DNA of 64,000 nt, from the NCBI RefSeq assembly GCF_026151205.1, contig NC_087073.1:1424001-1488000 (forward strand). Direction: 5' to 3'. The notes below the pieces were generated by a model. That model was not told where the DNA came from and did no database searches. It was given only the letters and a program-made list of their open reading frames with translations. Shown here one piece after another: positions 53,009 through 64,000 of this stretch. The DNA comes from Bolinopsis microptera (taxonomy: Eukaryota; Ctenophora; Tentaculata; Lobata; Bolinopsidae). Made by a program: the position numbers and the translations under genes. How positions within the stretch are numbered: the stretch's first letter is position 1; each line of letters starts with the position of its first letter.

Positions 53009-54689
53009 TCATAGGAAAGTGTTGAAGTTTAAGTCCTGCCAGTTAATATTGTCAGATTGGTGTTGAGCCTTCATGATAGAAAGCTTCAATCGGGATTTAA
53101 TTGAACCTAGTGAACCTATTTTACCACGTGCATTTGACTGCTCAAGAAACCTATTCCATAAATTTGCCCCTTTATATGCGAAATTGTGAGATGAGTGTGG
53201 TGTCACAAATCTGTCATCTCTGAGCTCAGACTTCTTAAAGAGAGAATACATGGATATGGGCTGATGACTCTTCACTATCTTCATTGTTTCAGTAATGCAT
53301 CTGTATCTATATATGTTATGTACTGTCATTAGTTCCTTAGATTGGAAAATAGGTTTTGTTGATTCTCTAGAGTGGAATTCTGCCCCAAGTATTTGGCAGC
53401 GATGTGGCCTTGCTTGTTTATCACCAGTCTTCCTCAAGCTGATACATATAGAACACGGTTTAATGTGAGGTATAGTTGATTCATTGGATATTTGACCTTT
53501 CTTGTTTATACTGCACTGGATTGGCCTGCTACGAGAACAAGTTTTAAACTTGTCGCTAAATGCTTCCGAGTCCCCAAATAAGATTCGGACACATTTCTTC
53601 TGTGCAAGGAATAGTGGTGAAAGCTTATTAATTGATACACCACCCCATACAGTTATACCGTATCCTAGATGAGATTCAAAAAGAGTGTGGTATATCTGTT
53701 TGTACAGCTGGCTGGGGAGGGAGTTTTTTATTCGATAAATACGGCCACATATGCTGTTTAATTTCTTAGTTAGTTTCTCGATATGAGGTGTCCAACTCAG
53801 TTTGTCATCAATAATTACACCTAGAAATTTCGTTTCAGTAACCTGTTTGATCGGGATCCCATCAATTTCTAGATTCAAGTCATTTTCAGTATTATCAATG
53901 GTCTTACGTTTAGTAGGCGAGAAGTACATGTAACAAGATTTTTTAACATTAATGTGCAGTAGGTTATGGCGCATATATTGGCACACAGAGTCGAGAATTT
54001 CATTCGCTATTTTGTATGCTTGTTCCTTAGTTTCAGCAGCTACAAAGATGTTTGTGTCATCTGCAAATAGTACAAATTTTCCTAATGTACTACATCTATA
54101 GATGTCATTTATATAGATAAGAAAAAGCAAGGGGCCCAAAACGGATCCTTGAGGTACGCCTAGTTTAACTGGGAGAGGCTCTGATTCTTCACCAAGTACA
54201 CTAACATACTGGTATCTATTATTTAGATAGCTGGAGAGCAGCTTTAGTGCGTTTCCTCTAACTCCGTAATTACTAAGTTTCTTAAGTAGCATATCAAATG
54301 GTAAGGTATCAAATGCTTTAGAGAGATCGATAAATATTCCTAATACGTGGTTTTTATTATTCCGTTTTTCTTCGACGTGATTTACGGAGTAGTTAAGAGC
54401 ATGACTTGTCGAGTGGTTTTTTCTAAAGCCGAACTGATTTTCGAATATTATTCCTCGAGATAAGAAAAAGTTGTATAATCTACTGTAAATAATTTTTTCA
54501 AATATTTTACCAAATACTGGTAATGTTGATACTGGCCTGTAATTCTCTAGTAATTCCTCATCTTCTTTTTTATATATCGGGGTTATCTTACCCGTTTTCA
54601 GTTGATCAGGGAAGACACCTTCATTCATGCAGTTGTTATAAATTCTGGCAAGATGTTCTGATATAGTTTGACTACACTGCTGTCTTACC
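53009..54689 (-). pseudogene. Non-LTR retrotransposon reverse transcriptase (3' part of split LINE 1)
   Basis: Open from about 54,689 (RQQCSQTISEHLARIY), with ATG at 54,628, to TAA at 53,009. RT blocks are in order: ENYRPVSTLPVFGKIFEKII, QFGFRKNHSTSHALNYS, FIDLSKAFDTL, GVPQGSVLGPLLFLIYINDI, VLFADDTNIF (catalytic Asp pair intact) and TKFLGVIIDDKLSW, then the C-terminal region. It belongs to the jockey/CR1/L2 superfamily. Near the C-terminus (53,387-53,512) it has about 40 extra residues with a KPCSIC...RPHRC Cys/His pattern absent from its relative at 55-56.7 kb. The upstream linker is found at 58,550-59,299, separated by a nested insertion. Confidence 0.85.
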
Positions 54690-56705
54690 CTTTGTTTTAA
54701 TTGTACAAATAAAGTAACACGTCATGAAGAATTTAAGGCACACCGGAAGTTATTAAACCACCTTATTAATTCTGCAAAACGTAAGTATCATGGTGTTAAG
54801 ATTACAGAATGCGCTGGAGATAGTAAGAAAACTTGGCAGATAATTTATGAACTGCGTGGTAAGAAGAGACGTGAGATTAAACCTAACTTTGTGATAAATA
54901 ACGAGCGTGTGATTAATCGGCGTGTAATTGCAAATGAGTTCAATAAATACTTTGCCTCTATTGCAGCTAACTTGAACGAAGCATACTCTGGTGACTTCTT
55001 AAGAATAAATTCCCTGCCGTCATTTACTGATTACCTGCCCACATCAGTTACGTCCAGTATTTTTCTTTGTGATTGTGACTGTATTGAGATTAAAGAGATC
55101 ATAAACGAACTAAAAAACGGGAAATCTAGTGACATACCTATTCATGTGATCAAGAAGTCGTGTCAAATTACTGCACCGTACTAAGCTAGATACTTTAATA
55201 AATGCATGCAAGAAGGCCACTTTCCCGATGAATTAAAAACTGGGAGAATCAGCCCCATTTACAAAAAAGAAGATGAACAGCTTTTAGAAAACTATAGACC
55301 AGTATCAACTCTACCTGTATTCGGGAAAATTCTAGAAAAGTTAATATATAAGCGGCTCTATAGTTTCCTTACTTCCAAGGGTATAATACATGAAAACCAG
55401 TTCGGCTTTAGAAAAGGACACTCCACCAGCCATGCACTGAACTACTCTGTAGAACATATAGAATCGTTAATTAGTAAAAAGCAACATGTCCTAGGGGTCT
55501 TTATCGATCTCTCAAAAGCCTTTGACACTCTAGACCACTGTAAACTAACTACAAAATTAAACAACTATGGCATAAGAGGAAATGCTCTGAATCTTATCTC
55601 TAGTTATTTGTCTAATAGGAAACAATTTGTAAACGTTTTGGATACCAAATCTGATGAATTACCGGTTGAATTCGGGGTCCCTCAGGGTAGTGTATTAGGA
55701 CCTCTACTTTTCCTACTGTACATCAATGACATATGCAATATAACTAAAAAGGGTAAATTTGTCTTATTTGCAGACGATACTAATATATTTGTCGCTGCCG
55801 ATTCGAGAAATAAAGCATATGAATTGGCTAATGAAGTACTACAGGCCGTAAACAAGTATATGGGAGTTAACCTACTGCACATTAATGTAAAGAAGTGTTG
55901 TTACATGTATTTTTCTCCCTCTAAACGTAATAATAACGAATTAGATGCCGATATAGATAGCCAAAACTTGTCCATTAATAACAAAATAATTAAACGTGTA
56001 AGTCAGACAAAGTTTCTCGGAGTAATCATGGATGATAAATTGAGCTGGAAACCACATATATCATCCCTCAACAAGAAACTAAGAAGTGCTTGTGGACGTA
56101 TCTACCGTATTAAGAAATGCTTACCAGAATCACTATATAAACAAATATATCATTCTCTCTTTGAATCACACCTAGGTTATGCTATTTCTGTCTGGGGAGG
56201 TATTCCCAATAATCAGTTAAAACCACTATTTATTACTCAAAAGAAGTGTATCAGGATTCTATTTGGAGACTATGAAGCTTATGTAGACAAATTCAAGACA
56301 TGTGCTAGAGCAAGACCAATTAATTCTCAACGTCTAGGATCTGAATTCTATGTTAAAGAGTCCACTAAGCCTCTATTCACAAAACATGAATTACTTGTTA
56401 CAGAGAACCTGTACCGATACCGTTGTTTAATGGAACTTTTTAAGATCATTAAGTCACGAGTACCAATTTCGTTATACTACTTATTCAACATATCAAATAG
56501 GAAAGATAATCTGTTCATTACACCCTCTCCAACTAATCAATTTATTTATAAATCTGCATGGCTGTGGAACGAATTCCGTAAAGTTGGCCCGTTAAATTTC
56601 ACCTCCACATGCGGATCTGTCAAGAATTTACTTAAACAGTCACTTCTAAGAGCTCAAAACCGGTATGGAACTGAGTGGTGTGACAGAAATTTCACTGAAT
56701 TCTGA
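54690..56705 (+). pseudogene. LINE 2: linker and reverse transcriptase
   Basis: The frame begins with HEEFKAHRKLLNHLINSAKR, SKKTWQIIYELRG, NERVINRRVIANEFNKYFAS, is broken once by TAA at 55,182-55,184, and continues from 55,185 to TGA 56,703. RT blocks: ENYRPVSTLPVFGKILEKLI, QFGFRKGHSTSHALNYS, FIDLSKAFDTLDH, FGVPQGSVLGPLLFLLYIND, FVLFADDTNIFVA, TKFLGVIMDDKLSW. The C-terminal region is complete. The endonuclease is absent by 5' truncation. Same superfamily as LINE 1 but clearly a different subfamily. One point mutation separates it from a full-length RT frame; with the endonuclease missing it is not active. Confidence 0.85.
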
Positions 56706-58549
56706 TTATGAAGTGATATTCATTTGCCTGTTATTCCCACTTAAGCACTTACTGACTGACAAGCTTATCTATGAATACCATGCTTGAATTTAGGTAAACA
56801 ACATACAACTCATTCCCAGTAACGCTGAGCGCAACCGCCGAATGACACAGTAATATGAGACCGCGCATAGCATTGCGCGCCCATGCTGTGCGCGTTGTCG
56901 GCCGAAACTTGGGAAGTTCCCGCTCTAATATTCAGACGACAGTGATGACTCATTAAGAGCACTAATTTCGACCACTTTCCCGGTCGAGCCATACCAAATC
57001 AAACTAATTGACCCACGTGTATAGCCAATGTCCTGGCGGTGCTGAGCCGATGTAAAACTCTTCTGTAAACTCTTTTGTCTCTTGTAACTTGTTTATATTT
57101 TATATTTTAGTTATACTGTGTACTGTGTACAATAGTTATAGCGTATAGTGTGTGTAGTGTGTAGTGGTTATTTTGTTGTGACGTGTCACTTTATACTTTG
57201 CTACCAACGTCAGCCTTGACTTACCATTTATTGTAATTGGTACAGCATATATCAAAACTAAAACACTGTTTTCGATCTGACGGGTGATGGGCTCTCTCTG
57301 ATGGGACACAGTTCTAGGGGGTACCCGGGGTACGAGTTAACGAATAGTGTTCGTGTCCTTCCACAATCCCCTCTCATTGTGTTTTTGACGGAGGAGAAGC
57401 CTAGTTCATCCGTCTGCATCGCTTAATCGAGTTGAAAATTTAGCCAATAACAAACTAAATTACATGTTAGACTGATAGCAGGTGTAGAGTTTATAACATA
57501 CAAATTCTAAATTTTTGACGGCTGACGATGGTAAGTCGCTACGTTTAATTCGGGACTTTTATAGTCTTAAGTCTTGGAGCTCAAAATGTCTCGTGCTGTG
57601 GGCCGTATAAACGGCGCACACCACCGCCCCGCCTTACTTCACGGTTGCGGGGCGGAGCTGGTGCCGTTTGTCTCGGCCTCAAGTGGCGAGTGCTTGCCCA
57701 TCGAATACACGATTGAAACACTAATTATTTATTGGAATTCTACAGTTTCCAAAACGAAGAACGAAGATATATTAACTTTGAGCTTTGTTTTGGCGACTGC
57801 TTCATCGATGGGCGAGTAGGTATTTGTTGTTTAGCAGTGTTGAATATTGGAGCAATTATATAATGTATATCTCCATCATAATATAGGCTAGTGTAAAGAT
57901 ATATAATCAAGAATACAAACAAACGCGAACGGTATTAGTAACTCGCTAGATTATAGATGTTATTTAAACACATATGTTTACGTCAATTATTACTAAAATT
58001 AATATTCTTTTTGCTTTGATATAATTACATTGTACATGTCACATGGATTAATGGATTAGTTGAATGAAACGTGTGCTACAAATGTCTACGCCTCACGCAG
58101 AACTGCGTACCGCTCAGTACTAATTCATGCTTGAGCGCGAGCGGTACTGCTGTTCACAGTGGCGCGCACTCAATTTAATCACAATAAATAACGAGCGCGC
58201 GGTTTTTTGGAATCTCTCCATTATTATATTAATTAGATCGCAGTGCTCACGGCCTGTACTGCGTGAACGACAGAAATATCTTTTAAATTATTTTGCCTTT
58301 GAAATTTTGGCTCTAGTAATTAAGAAATGTGACATGTAATTGTAAGTTAACAATTAAATAGATCCTGTGCGCGGCGCCTACAGCTGACCTACGAATTTCT
58401 GAACAATTTTAAATTGTGGCTGTGTGCGCGGCGTACTGTATATGTGTTTGAAATTGAAATTTGAATTTATTTATGAATATAACATTATGTATTGATTATT
58501 TGTGGTAAATAAAAATTTTTCTTTCCTAAAAAATTTTTCTTTCCTGTGC
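56706..58549 (+). other. Non-coding 3' part of the nested insertion
   Basis: 1.8 kb without credible genes. Includes GC-rich hairpins: CCGCCCCGC/GCGGGGCGG (57,624-57,655), and a block at 58,080-58,270 with outer pair TCACGCAG/CTGCGTGA and inner pair GTACCGCTC/GAGCGGTAC that may be a MITE. An 81-codon ORF at 57,574-57,819 spans the first hairpin and looks accidental. It is long for a LINE 3' UTR, so further insertions are likely. Confidence 0.4.
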
Positions 58550-59299
58550 CGGTATGTCGCTAGCTTTACCGTTATTAAATTCACTTATAATTTGTATTAT
58601 TTCAGAGCTTGTACATTCAGCAAGATAAATACTTGACGGACAGGACTGTGGCAAGTAGTCAGTGAATGATTTAGCAATTATAGGATCTTCATCAATCCTC
58701 CTCTCATAGACCTCGTTCAGATTGGAGGCGATTGACACAAAGTACTTGTTAAATTCATGAGCAATAACTCGTCGACAAATAACACGCTCATTGTTTATCA
58801 TGAATGACGGTTTCATTTGCTTATTTTGCTTTCCTCGCACTTTATTAATTAACTGCCAGGTTTTTTTACTGTCACCCTGACACTCCTCAATTTTGTTGCA
58901 CGTGTAGAGGCGTTGAGCTAGTCTTATTACGTGTTTAACTCTCCTACGTTTGTCAGTAAAATTAGCATGCTTTTCCCTGGCATCATTACAAGGATTGCAG
59001 TGACAGGCTTCCTTGATCTCACGACAAAGTTTACCTGGATTATGCAAACATTTTTCTCTCTTCGCTTTATGCCAGTGGTCGTGCAGCTCATGTTTTTTAT
59101 TTATAGACGCGATTAATCCTCCTGTTATCCACGGATTTGCCATTGGCGTTCTTTTGGAGACTTTAGGTTTACTGAGTTTACATGATTTGTCTAGATTCGT
59201 TTTGAATGTGTCGTGAAATTCAATAAAGTTTTTTGGTGGGTGCTCAGAGAAATGTTGGTTTAAGGATGAAACAAGGACTTGTTTGAATTGATCTGGGCT
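58550..59299 (-). pseudogene. LINE 1 upstream part (endonuclease-RT linker)
   Basis: On the minus strand from SPDQFKQVLVSSLNQHF near 59,299, through NFIEFHDTFK, SKRTPMANPWITGGLIASIN, SKKTWQLINKVRGKQ, NERVICRRVIAHEFNKYFVS to SEIIQIISEFNNGKASDIP, where it stops. PWIT.GL and KKTW..IN are the standard markers of the linker in L2/CR1-like ORF2. Orientation and break point fit the RT at 53.0-54.7 kb. Upstream of 59,299 a stop and unrelated DNA follow, so the endonuclease is lost. Confidence 0.75.
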
Positions 59300-60644
59300 C
59301 TAACGTTTATTCCTATACTAGACAAAAGCTGGTTCAATAGGCCATGTTTCCTGCATGATGTGAAGATTTTCCGAATGAAAAAACCCAATAGAACCTATTT
59401 AGACCGAGCATTCTCAATTTTTATAGAGTGCTCCAATTGGCAGAACAAAATACACAGGTAACGGAAATGATCCATTGATACAATTAATATTCGAAATCTC
59501 AAAAATAACTATTGTATGTAATGTCCCACAATCCTTCAGCAAAACTTTTCGATTTGATCGTTCCCTCCAGATTTTACTCAAATGTTAACAACTCCATTAC
59601 ATTTCTTTTGCAGTTGTGAGAGTCACCTGGAGCAGGGACATGGAAAACAAAACCGCCAAACTTTGTACTTGACCTTCGTCACCTTTAATTTCTTATAAAG
59701 CATAGCAGATTTATTTCCAAGTATTTTGATTTCAATGCAAAATTTTTCAGTTGCACATTAGTTATTTAAAATCAAAATACAATAATTTTCCCAATATAGA
59801 TATGAATAAATAAAAACTTTTTATTTTGCATCATGCATATACATTTTCTGTTGTTTGTACTTGAATTAAATCTACGTGAAAATGTGTACCATAGTGCAGT
59901 GTGTTTGTATAAATTTTGTTTTTCTGTGAAGCACTCACTCGATGTGCTTCAATTTACTGAAAAACCATAAACTTTTGAATCCACCTTTTGTGTTTTGTAT
60001 ATTTGTGAGAAAATCGAGAAGCAAGTTATTTTGACTTTAAATATTTGAACTAAATATGAATTGATTATGGGTATAAGACAAAATTTTGTTTTACAAAAAA
60101 TTTTGTTTTATTATAACCTAGTTTTACCCATTAATCAATTTTAACTAGCCCTATGTTATACAATACAGATGTATCAACTAAACACATTCATCACACATGA
60201 GCACAAGTCGTTAAATGTATTATAGTGTACACGTTCACACTGATAAAGTGAGATAATGACTAATGTGTTTACTAAATTTAACTAGAGTGCACCGTTTCAG
60301 GACCACACCTGGAACGTTTCTTACACTACTATTTAGCTTTCAGTTGTGTGTTGCGTAAAATTTATCTCTGCTTCACCTAATTGTTATTATCTTTAACTTT
60401 AAGCTTAAGTTTTTAATTATTTTACTTTAGTCGGTCACCAGTCACGTAACACTGACTGTTCGATATGAAATCTAATTTATAAAGAGTTAACAGGTGATAC
60501 TCGTAAAATATCTGTTCCATATATTGGACCGTCGACGAGTCCAACTCGGCGCGCGTCCTGGTAGGTTGTAAACCTACAAATAAAGAGCACTTTCCACTTT
60601 CAGGATGTGGATGGTTACTCTTTGTATCAAGTCGTGACCCCCTC
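59300..60644. other. AT-rich spacer, nothing recognised
   Basis: Several small inverted repeats (ACAAAATTTTGT twice near 60,080; GTAGGTTGTAAACCTAC at 60,563) but no genes. Confidence 0.45.
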
Positions 60645-61583
60645 ACAACAACGAGAGTGTCCGACTTGAAGCCGGTAAGTGTTTGTGTGTTAGTTGTTGT
60701 TTTTCCTGTTTTACATTGTGATTGTGTACTTCCTGAGAGGATGTTCCTTACAGTGTTGTAAGTGCTTAATTACCTCAAGTTGTTTGTGGATGCTAGCGTA
60801 GGCCGTAGCAGTGCAGTTAGATTGAGGATTAGTTTGAGTGAACAGTGAGCTCTGAGAGAGCAGACAAGTATAGTAAAGAGTGGACCTGAGTGAGCTCTGA
60901 GAGAGCAGTAACCAGCACAGCACAAGTAAGAGGGACAGTATAGCTGAGAGAGCTACTACTAGTAAAGATTGGATCAAGGAACTTTCCCCAAATCACTGTT
61001 AAATTATTAATATAGAGAATATTAATTGATTTGGATAGTTAACACAGATTAGTTAATACACATCACTCAGCTCAAATAATCATACACTACTCACTGATTA
61101 ACCAATAACATCTGAGAGTTATAACTAGAGAGTTATCTAACCTTGTTATAAATCTATTTTATTACAACCTTTAACACCTTTATCCCAGAGAGTTTCACTT
61201 GGTACTTTTGTAACTATTCTCCCTATTTAGCGTGATTAACAGTGGTAGCAGAGAAGAAACGATCATGGGGAATGACAGGGTACCATCTTTATCAGAAGAG
61301 ACGATTTACTCTGATTGGAAGAGACGTGTAACTATGTGGCAGATAGCTAGCACTATAGCAGCTAAGCACCACGCACCAATACTGATAACACACATGTCCG
61401 GGGAGCCAGAAAGAATTTCGATCATGCTAGATGAAAGTAAACTTGCTACGGCTACAGGAGTAGCATATCTAATTAAAGAGTAAGAGTGAACAGTGAGCTC
61501 TGAGAGAGCAGAACCAAGTACTAGTAAGAGTGAACAGGATAGCTCTGAGAGAGCTAAGTTACAAGTATTATTGAGGACGCACT
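60645..61583 (+). mobile_element. Deleted LTR retroelement, copy 2
   Basis: Nearly identical to 47,219-48,163 (I see one 6-bp deletion and one substitution near 60,962-60,970). It carries the LTR 3' portion, TGGTAGCAGAG primer site (61,243-61,253), the same Gag start and the same deletion junction. It lacks the LTR start and stops inside the second LTR at GAGGACGCACT. Such identity means a recent duplication or transposition. Confidence 0.8.
61265..61483 (+). pseudogene. N-terminal Gag fragment (copy 2)
   Basis: Identical protein to that at 47,845-48,063, with the same stop created at the fusion to LTR sequence. Confidence 0.6.
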
Positions 61584-63480
61584 TAATTGACGATGTCAAT
61601 TCATGGCAGCTCGGCGCGGCACAGTAGCGCATCTCGCCGATCTAGCCAGATGTGTGTCGCTGTGAGAAGCCTTATTGAGTGCGCGGCGCGGCACAGTAAC
61701 GCATCGCGCTACAACTACTTTTACTTCACATGTGTATACGCGTACTGCGTGACGCGCTTGTTTCACAAGTTGAATATATATCCCTTGCCGCCTTCGGCGG
61801 TCGCGCGCTACTGCAAGTGAGAGGGCTCTGGTTAGAGCAATACTTTTACTACTACTGCAATGGGTTTTTATGAAATTTTCTAGTGAAACAAATTTAGTGA
61901 AACAAATTTAAAATTTTATCCTTTATTTTACAATCATAATATAATAATATTTGTAAGCCTCCGTTTTGAAAGTTTTAAATTTTAATATATTCACATTTCT
62001 ATTTAAAATTCAATTTTATGTATAAGTCAATAACTGGCCGCCAAAGCCGCGCATTCATGAAAACAAAATTAACTTGTTTATAGTTATACGACAAATAGAA
62101 ATAAATTTAAAACCATCCGTGTTTAAAAATAAATTAAAGTCTTACCTAACTGATTGTTGATATTTAATGTTATATAATATTGGTAGCAGTGGACAATTTC
62201 CGTTACCTCTGTATTGTGCTCTGCCAATTGCAACACTTGAATTACTTTATTGGATATATATACTGTTTGACACTTTTTATTTTGTTTACTATTATATGAA
62301 TAACTTTACCTCGGTAATATAATCAGGAAAGCACGATACAGTATGGTAATTGGTGTCGAATTAAGTGAGAAACATAATGAAATAGCCACTTTCACTCGTT
62401 CCGTGATTTTATAAGAAGCTAGTAACTAGCGTGCAACAATGAGCTTCATCATGCAGTACCAAGCATGTCGGGGAGTTGACTATCTAATCATAATGATTAA
62501 ATTTTCAGAGAATTTAAGGCGGCCCCATATCCATAATCTCTAGAACTTTAGTGCAATTCGACACAAATTACGTGAGTTCTTTAAGGGTTGAAGATTTAGA
62601 TTTAAATATTGAGCCCTTTGGCTAGAGAATACTTTCTTAGATATTTTGGACAGTTTTTAATATTGGTAATGTTAATGATGTGTAATATTTAGGCCCGTGG
62701 CCAGTTTTCACGTTCTTTAAGGGTCGCGTTCTGACAATTACCTCTAGGCTACGCTCTATGGTTACAGTACTCTACAATGTGAATTTACCGAGGTATTGTC
62801 TTCTCTCGTCATAATAATGTTTGTTTCAGAAACACCACCCTCTTGCTGTCCTGATAATACCAATCAAAAATGTATCACATTGTTGTTCAGATGATGATGA
62901 AAATCTTTTAAAATAACTTGCTACAATGAGAACTATTGTTTAAAAGATGAAGGTTTCTTATTCATAGAAAATGAGATTTATTATAGCATTAAATATTTTG
63001 TTAATTATGCTACTTATAGTACAACTTGTATGAACGAACAAACATATTGAGGTGTAGTAAAGTGATATTGGAATATGTTTACTTGACAAGAAACATCATT
63101 AATTCAGATATCGACGTAATATCAGGAGAATAGTTTTTCTATATTCGATATGATCTCTTTAGTTCGCAGCAAAGCATTTATGAAGTGTTTTGAACTTACA
63201 TTTTGAAATAGTTTTTTTCAGTAATCATTGAGAACCATTGTCCTGTTGTAACTGCACTTCCACCTTAGTTTCATTTTGAAACGTCAAGAGACTGGTAAAG
63301 TCAAATATTTTGTTACATGAACATTTTTAGTTATTCTAAAAAAGTGTGTATCTATATCAAAACGCGCAGTATTGCTAGTACTTTAGTTAAGTTTTCGAAA
63401 TTGTCCCACATTCAAAGCATGATTTGGCGCCCCCTAAGACTTTTTGAAGATGCTGCGGCTTGACGATTGTGGCTATGAGA
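61584..63480. other. Spacer with a CpG-rich direct repeat
   Basis: CGGCGCGGCACAGTAGCGCA and CGGCGCGGCACAGTAACGCA occur at about 61,612 and 61,686. TACTGCGTGA at 61,743 recalls 58,255. TTGGTAGCAGTGG at 62,182 resembles a primer site but no LTR was found. No protein-coding gene is supported. Confidence 0.4.
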
Positions 63481-64000
63481 AGGTGCGTTTTTCTTGCGAT
63501 CTGCACAGGATCCTTCAATCATATCCCCATGCAAGCATCTTGGCTAGTTGAAGGGTTGGTTACTGTCGACCAGTCTTACTATAGTGAGTTCCTGTTGATC
63601 AGGCCCAGTCTGCGCATGTGAAGTTGATGTCATCAACGTGCTGTGGCAGAACTGTTACTGTTTCTTGTGGTTGCTCAAGTAGGAACTGCGGGTGAGGAGG
63701 AGTACAGGTCACTATGTCGTGGTATGATTTCTCGTCTTTGACACTGTAAACCGTGGATTAAGTCAGTGTTGTTGGATAGGATCAGGTCAAGGATGTTTTG
63801 GTCTTCCTGTGGGTTCGTCGACTAGATGCTCTAGGAAGTTTGAAGATATGATTCCATAAAGGTAGTCCCGAGTACGGTCGGATGCCGATTTGCTGGAGTT
63901 TGGTTTGATCGACTTATGGACCAGTCTTCAAACGGCAAATTAAGTCGCCTGCAATGGTAGCTCGAGAGATAGGAGAGCCAGGGAGGTGGTCTATAAAGTC
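63481..64000 (-). pseudogene. Decayed LINE endonuclease domain
   Basis: On the minus strand, pieces in shifting frames read NFLEHLVDEPTG, then DQNILDLILSNNTDLIHGLQ and an SDL remnant, with a GD..C piece before them. They follow the end of AP-type endonucleases in L2/CR1-like LINEs (GDFN...; f..lve.PTR..n.LDLiLsn...li......SDH). Stops and shifts are frequent. It continues past the window edge. It could be the lost 5' part of LINE 1, but 4 kb of other DNA lies between. Confidence 0.55.

Larger units (their letters stand above)
54690..58549 (+). mobile_element. Nested insertion splitting LINE 1 (contains LINE 2)
   Basis: LINE 1 coding sequence stops at a GKASDIP point at 58,550 and resumes at about 54,689 in the expected place of the same protein. 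The DNA between begins directly with the endonuclease-RT linker of a related LINE in the opposite orientation and ends with a tandem AAAAATTTTTCTTTCCT repeat (58,511-58,546), like the short 3' tail repeats of such LINEs. This is what a 5'-truncated LINE inserted by target-primed reverse transcription would look like. No clear target duplication was found. Confidence 0.55.

Noticed and set aside
57574-57819. 81-codon ORF as a gene
   Set aside because: It spans a GC hairpin, has no motif and no splice context, and lies in the non-coding part of a nested insertion.
62182-62193. A third Met-type primer-binding site (TGGTAGCAG)
   Set aside because: No TTAACA-like LTR end precedes it and the match is only nine bases, so chance is likely.

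Overview
The window reads as repeat-rich nuclear DNA from an invertebrate animal. Genes are broken by short introns with GT/AG borders, there are no operons or ribosome sites, and one exon carries the CcN motif of the animal co-repressor Groucho/TLE. I cannot name the species. Two tracts (about 24.7-27.87 kb and 28.0-35.4 kb) are not believable DNA: they are made almost wholly of stretched homopolymer runs and look like raw, miscalled long-read sequence. Left and right halves of the window should therefore not be assumed contiguous.

0-19 kb: a LINE ORF1 scrap, a small two-exon gene with a Tudor-like stretch and a C2H2 finger, T-rich microsatellites and a perfect 62-bp palindrome. A tandem array of a ~2.9-kb composite unit follows (unit A 3.6-11.5 kb, unit B 11.5-15.7 kb, plus the tail of an earlier unit at 3.2-3.6 kb). 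Each unit carries relics of a PIN/XPG-like invertebrate gene family and a retrotransposon Gag. The two units act as empty-site controls for one another. A 4.95-kb Ty3/gypsy element with 5-bp target duplications sits only in A. A tRNA-like SINE and a 999-bp A-tailed retro-insertion sit only in B. Beyond the array lies the best-preserved gene on the left side, a three-exon gene with a DUF3504 (Crypton-type tyrosine recombinase) domain, followed by a possible LTR.

19-24.7 kb: a Groucho/TLE exon, a Myb/SANT-like gene beside a cluster of CTTAAGT palindromes (probably a PIF/Harbinger element), a zinc-knuckle exon, a hAT transposase fragment and unassigned open exons.

35.4-46.6 kb: a Gag-like fragment fused to a transposon-associated domain, a Tudor-like exon, an intact LINE-type ORF1 protein on the minus strand, a ~190-bp satellite, a second hAT-like fragment, a four-exon MADF-like gene with a decayed partial copy downstream, and three small unassigned exons or ORFs including a C2H2 finger.

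47-64 kb: two almost identical copies of a deleted LTR element with an initiator-Met-type primer site, a 2.85-kb giant inverted repeat whose arms carry mirrored ORFs, and a minus-strand LINE split by a 3.86-kb insertion that itself contains a related LINE in the opposite orientation. A decayed LINE endonuclease closes the window.

The window is best described as a mobile-element graveyard with a few host exons. I found no convincing new multi-gene system. The most useful signals are the composite tandem unit, the DUF3504 gene, the mirrored inverted-repeat element, and the paired empty/filled insertion sites.
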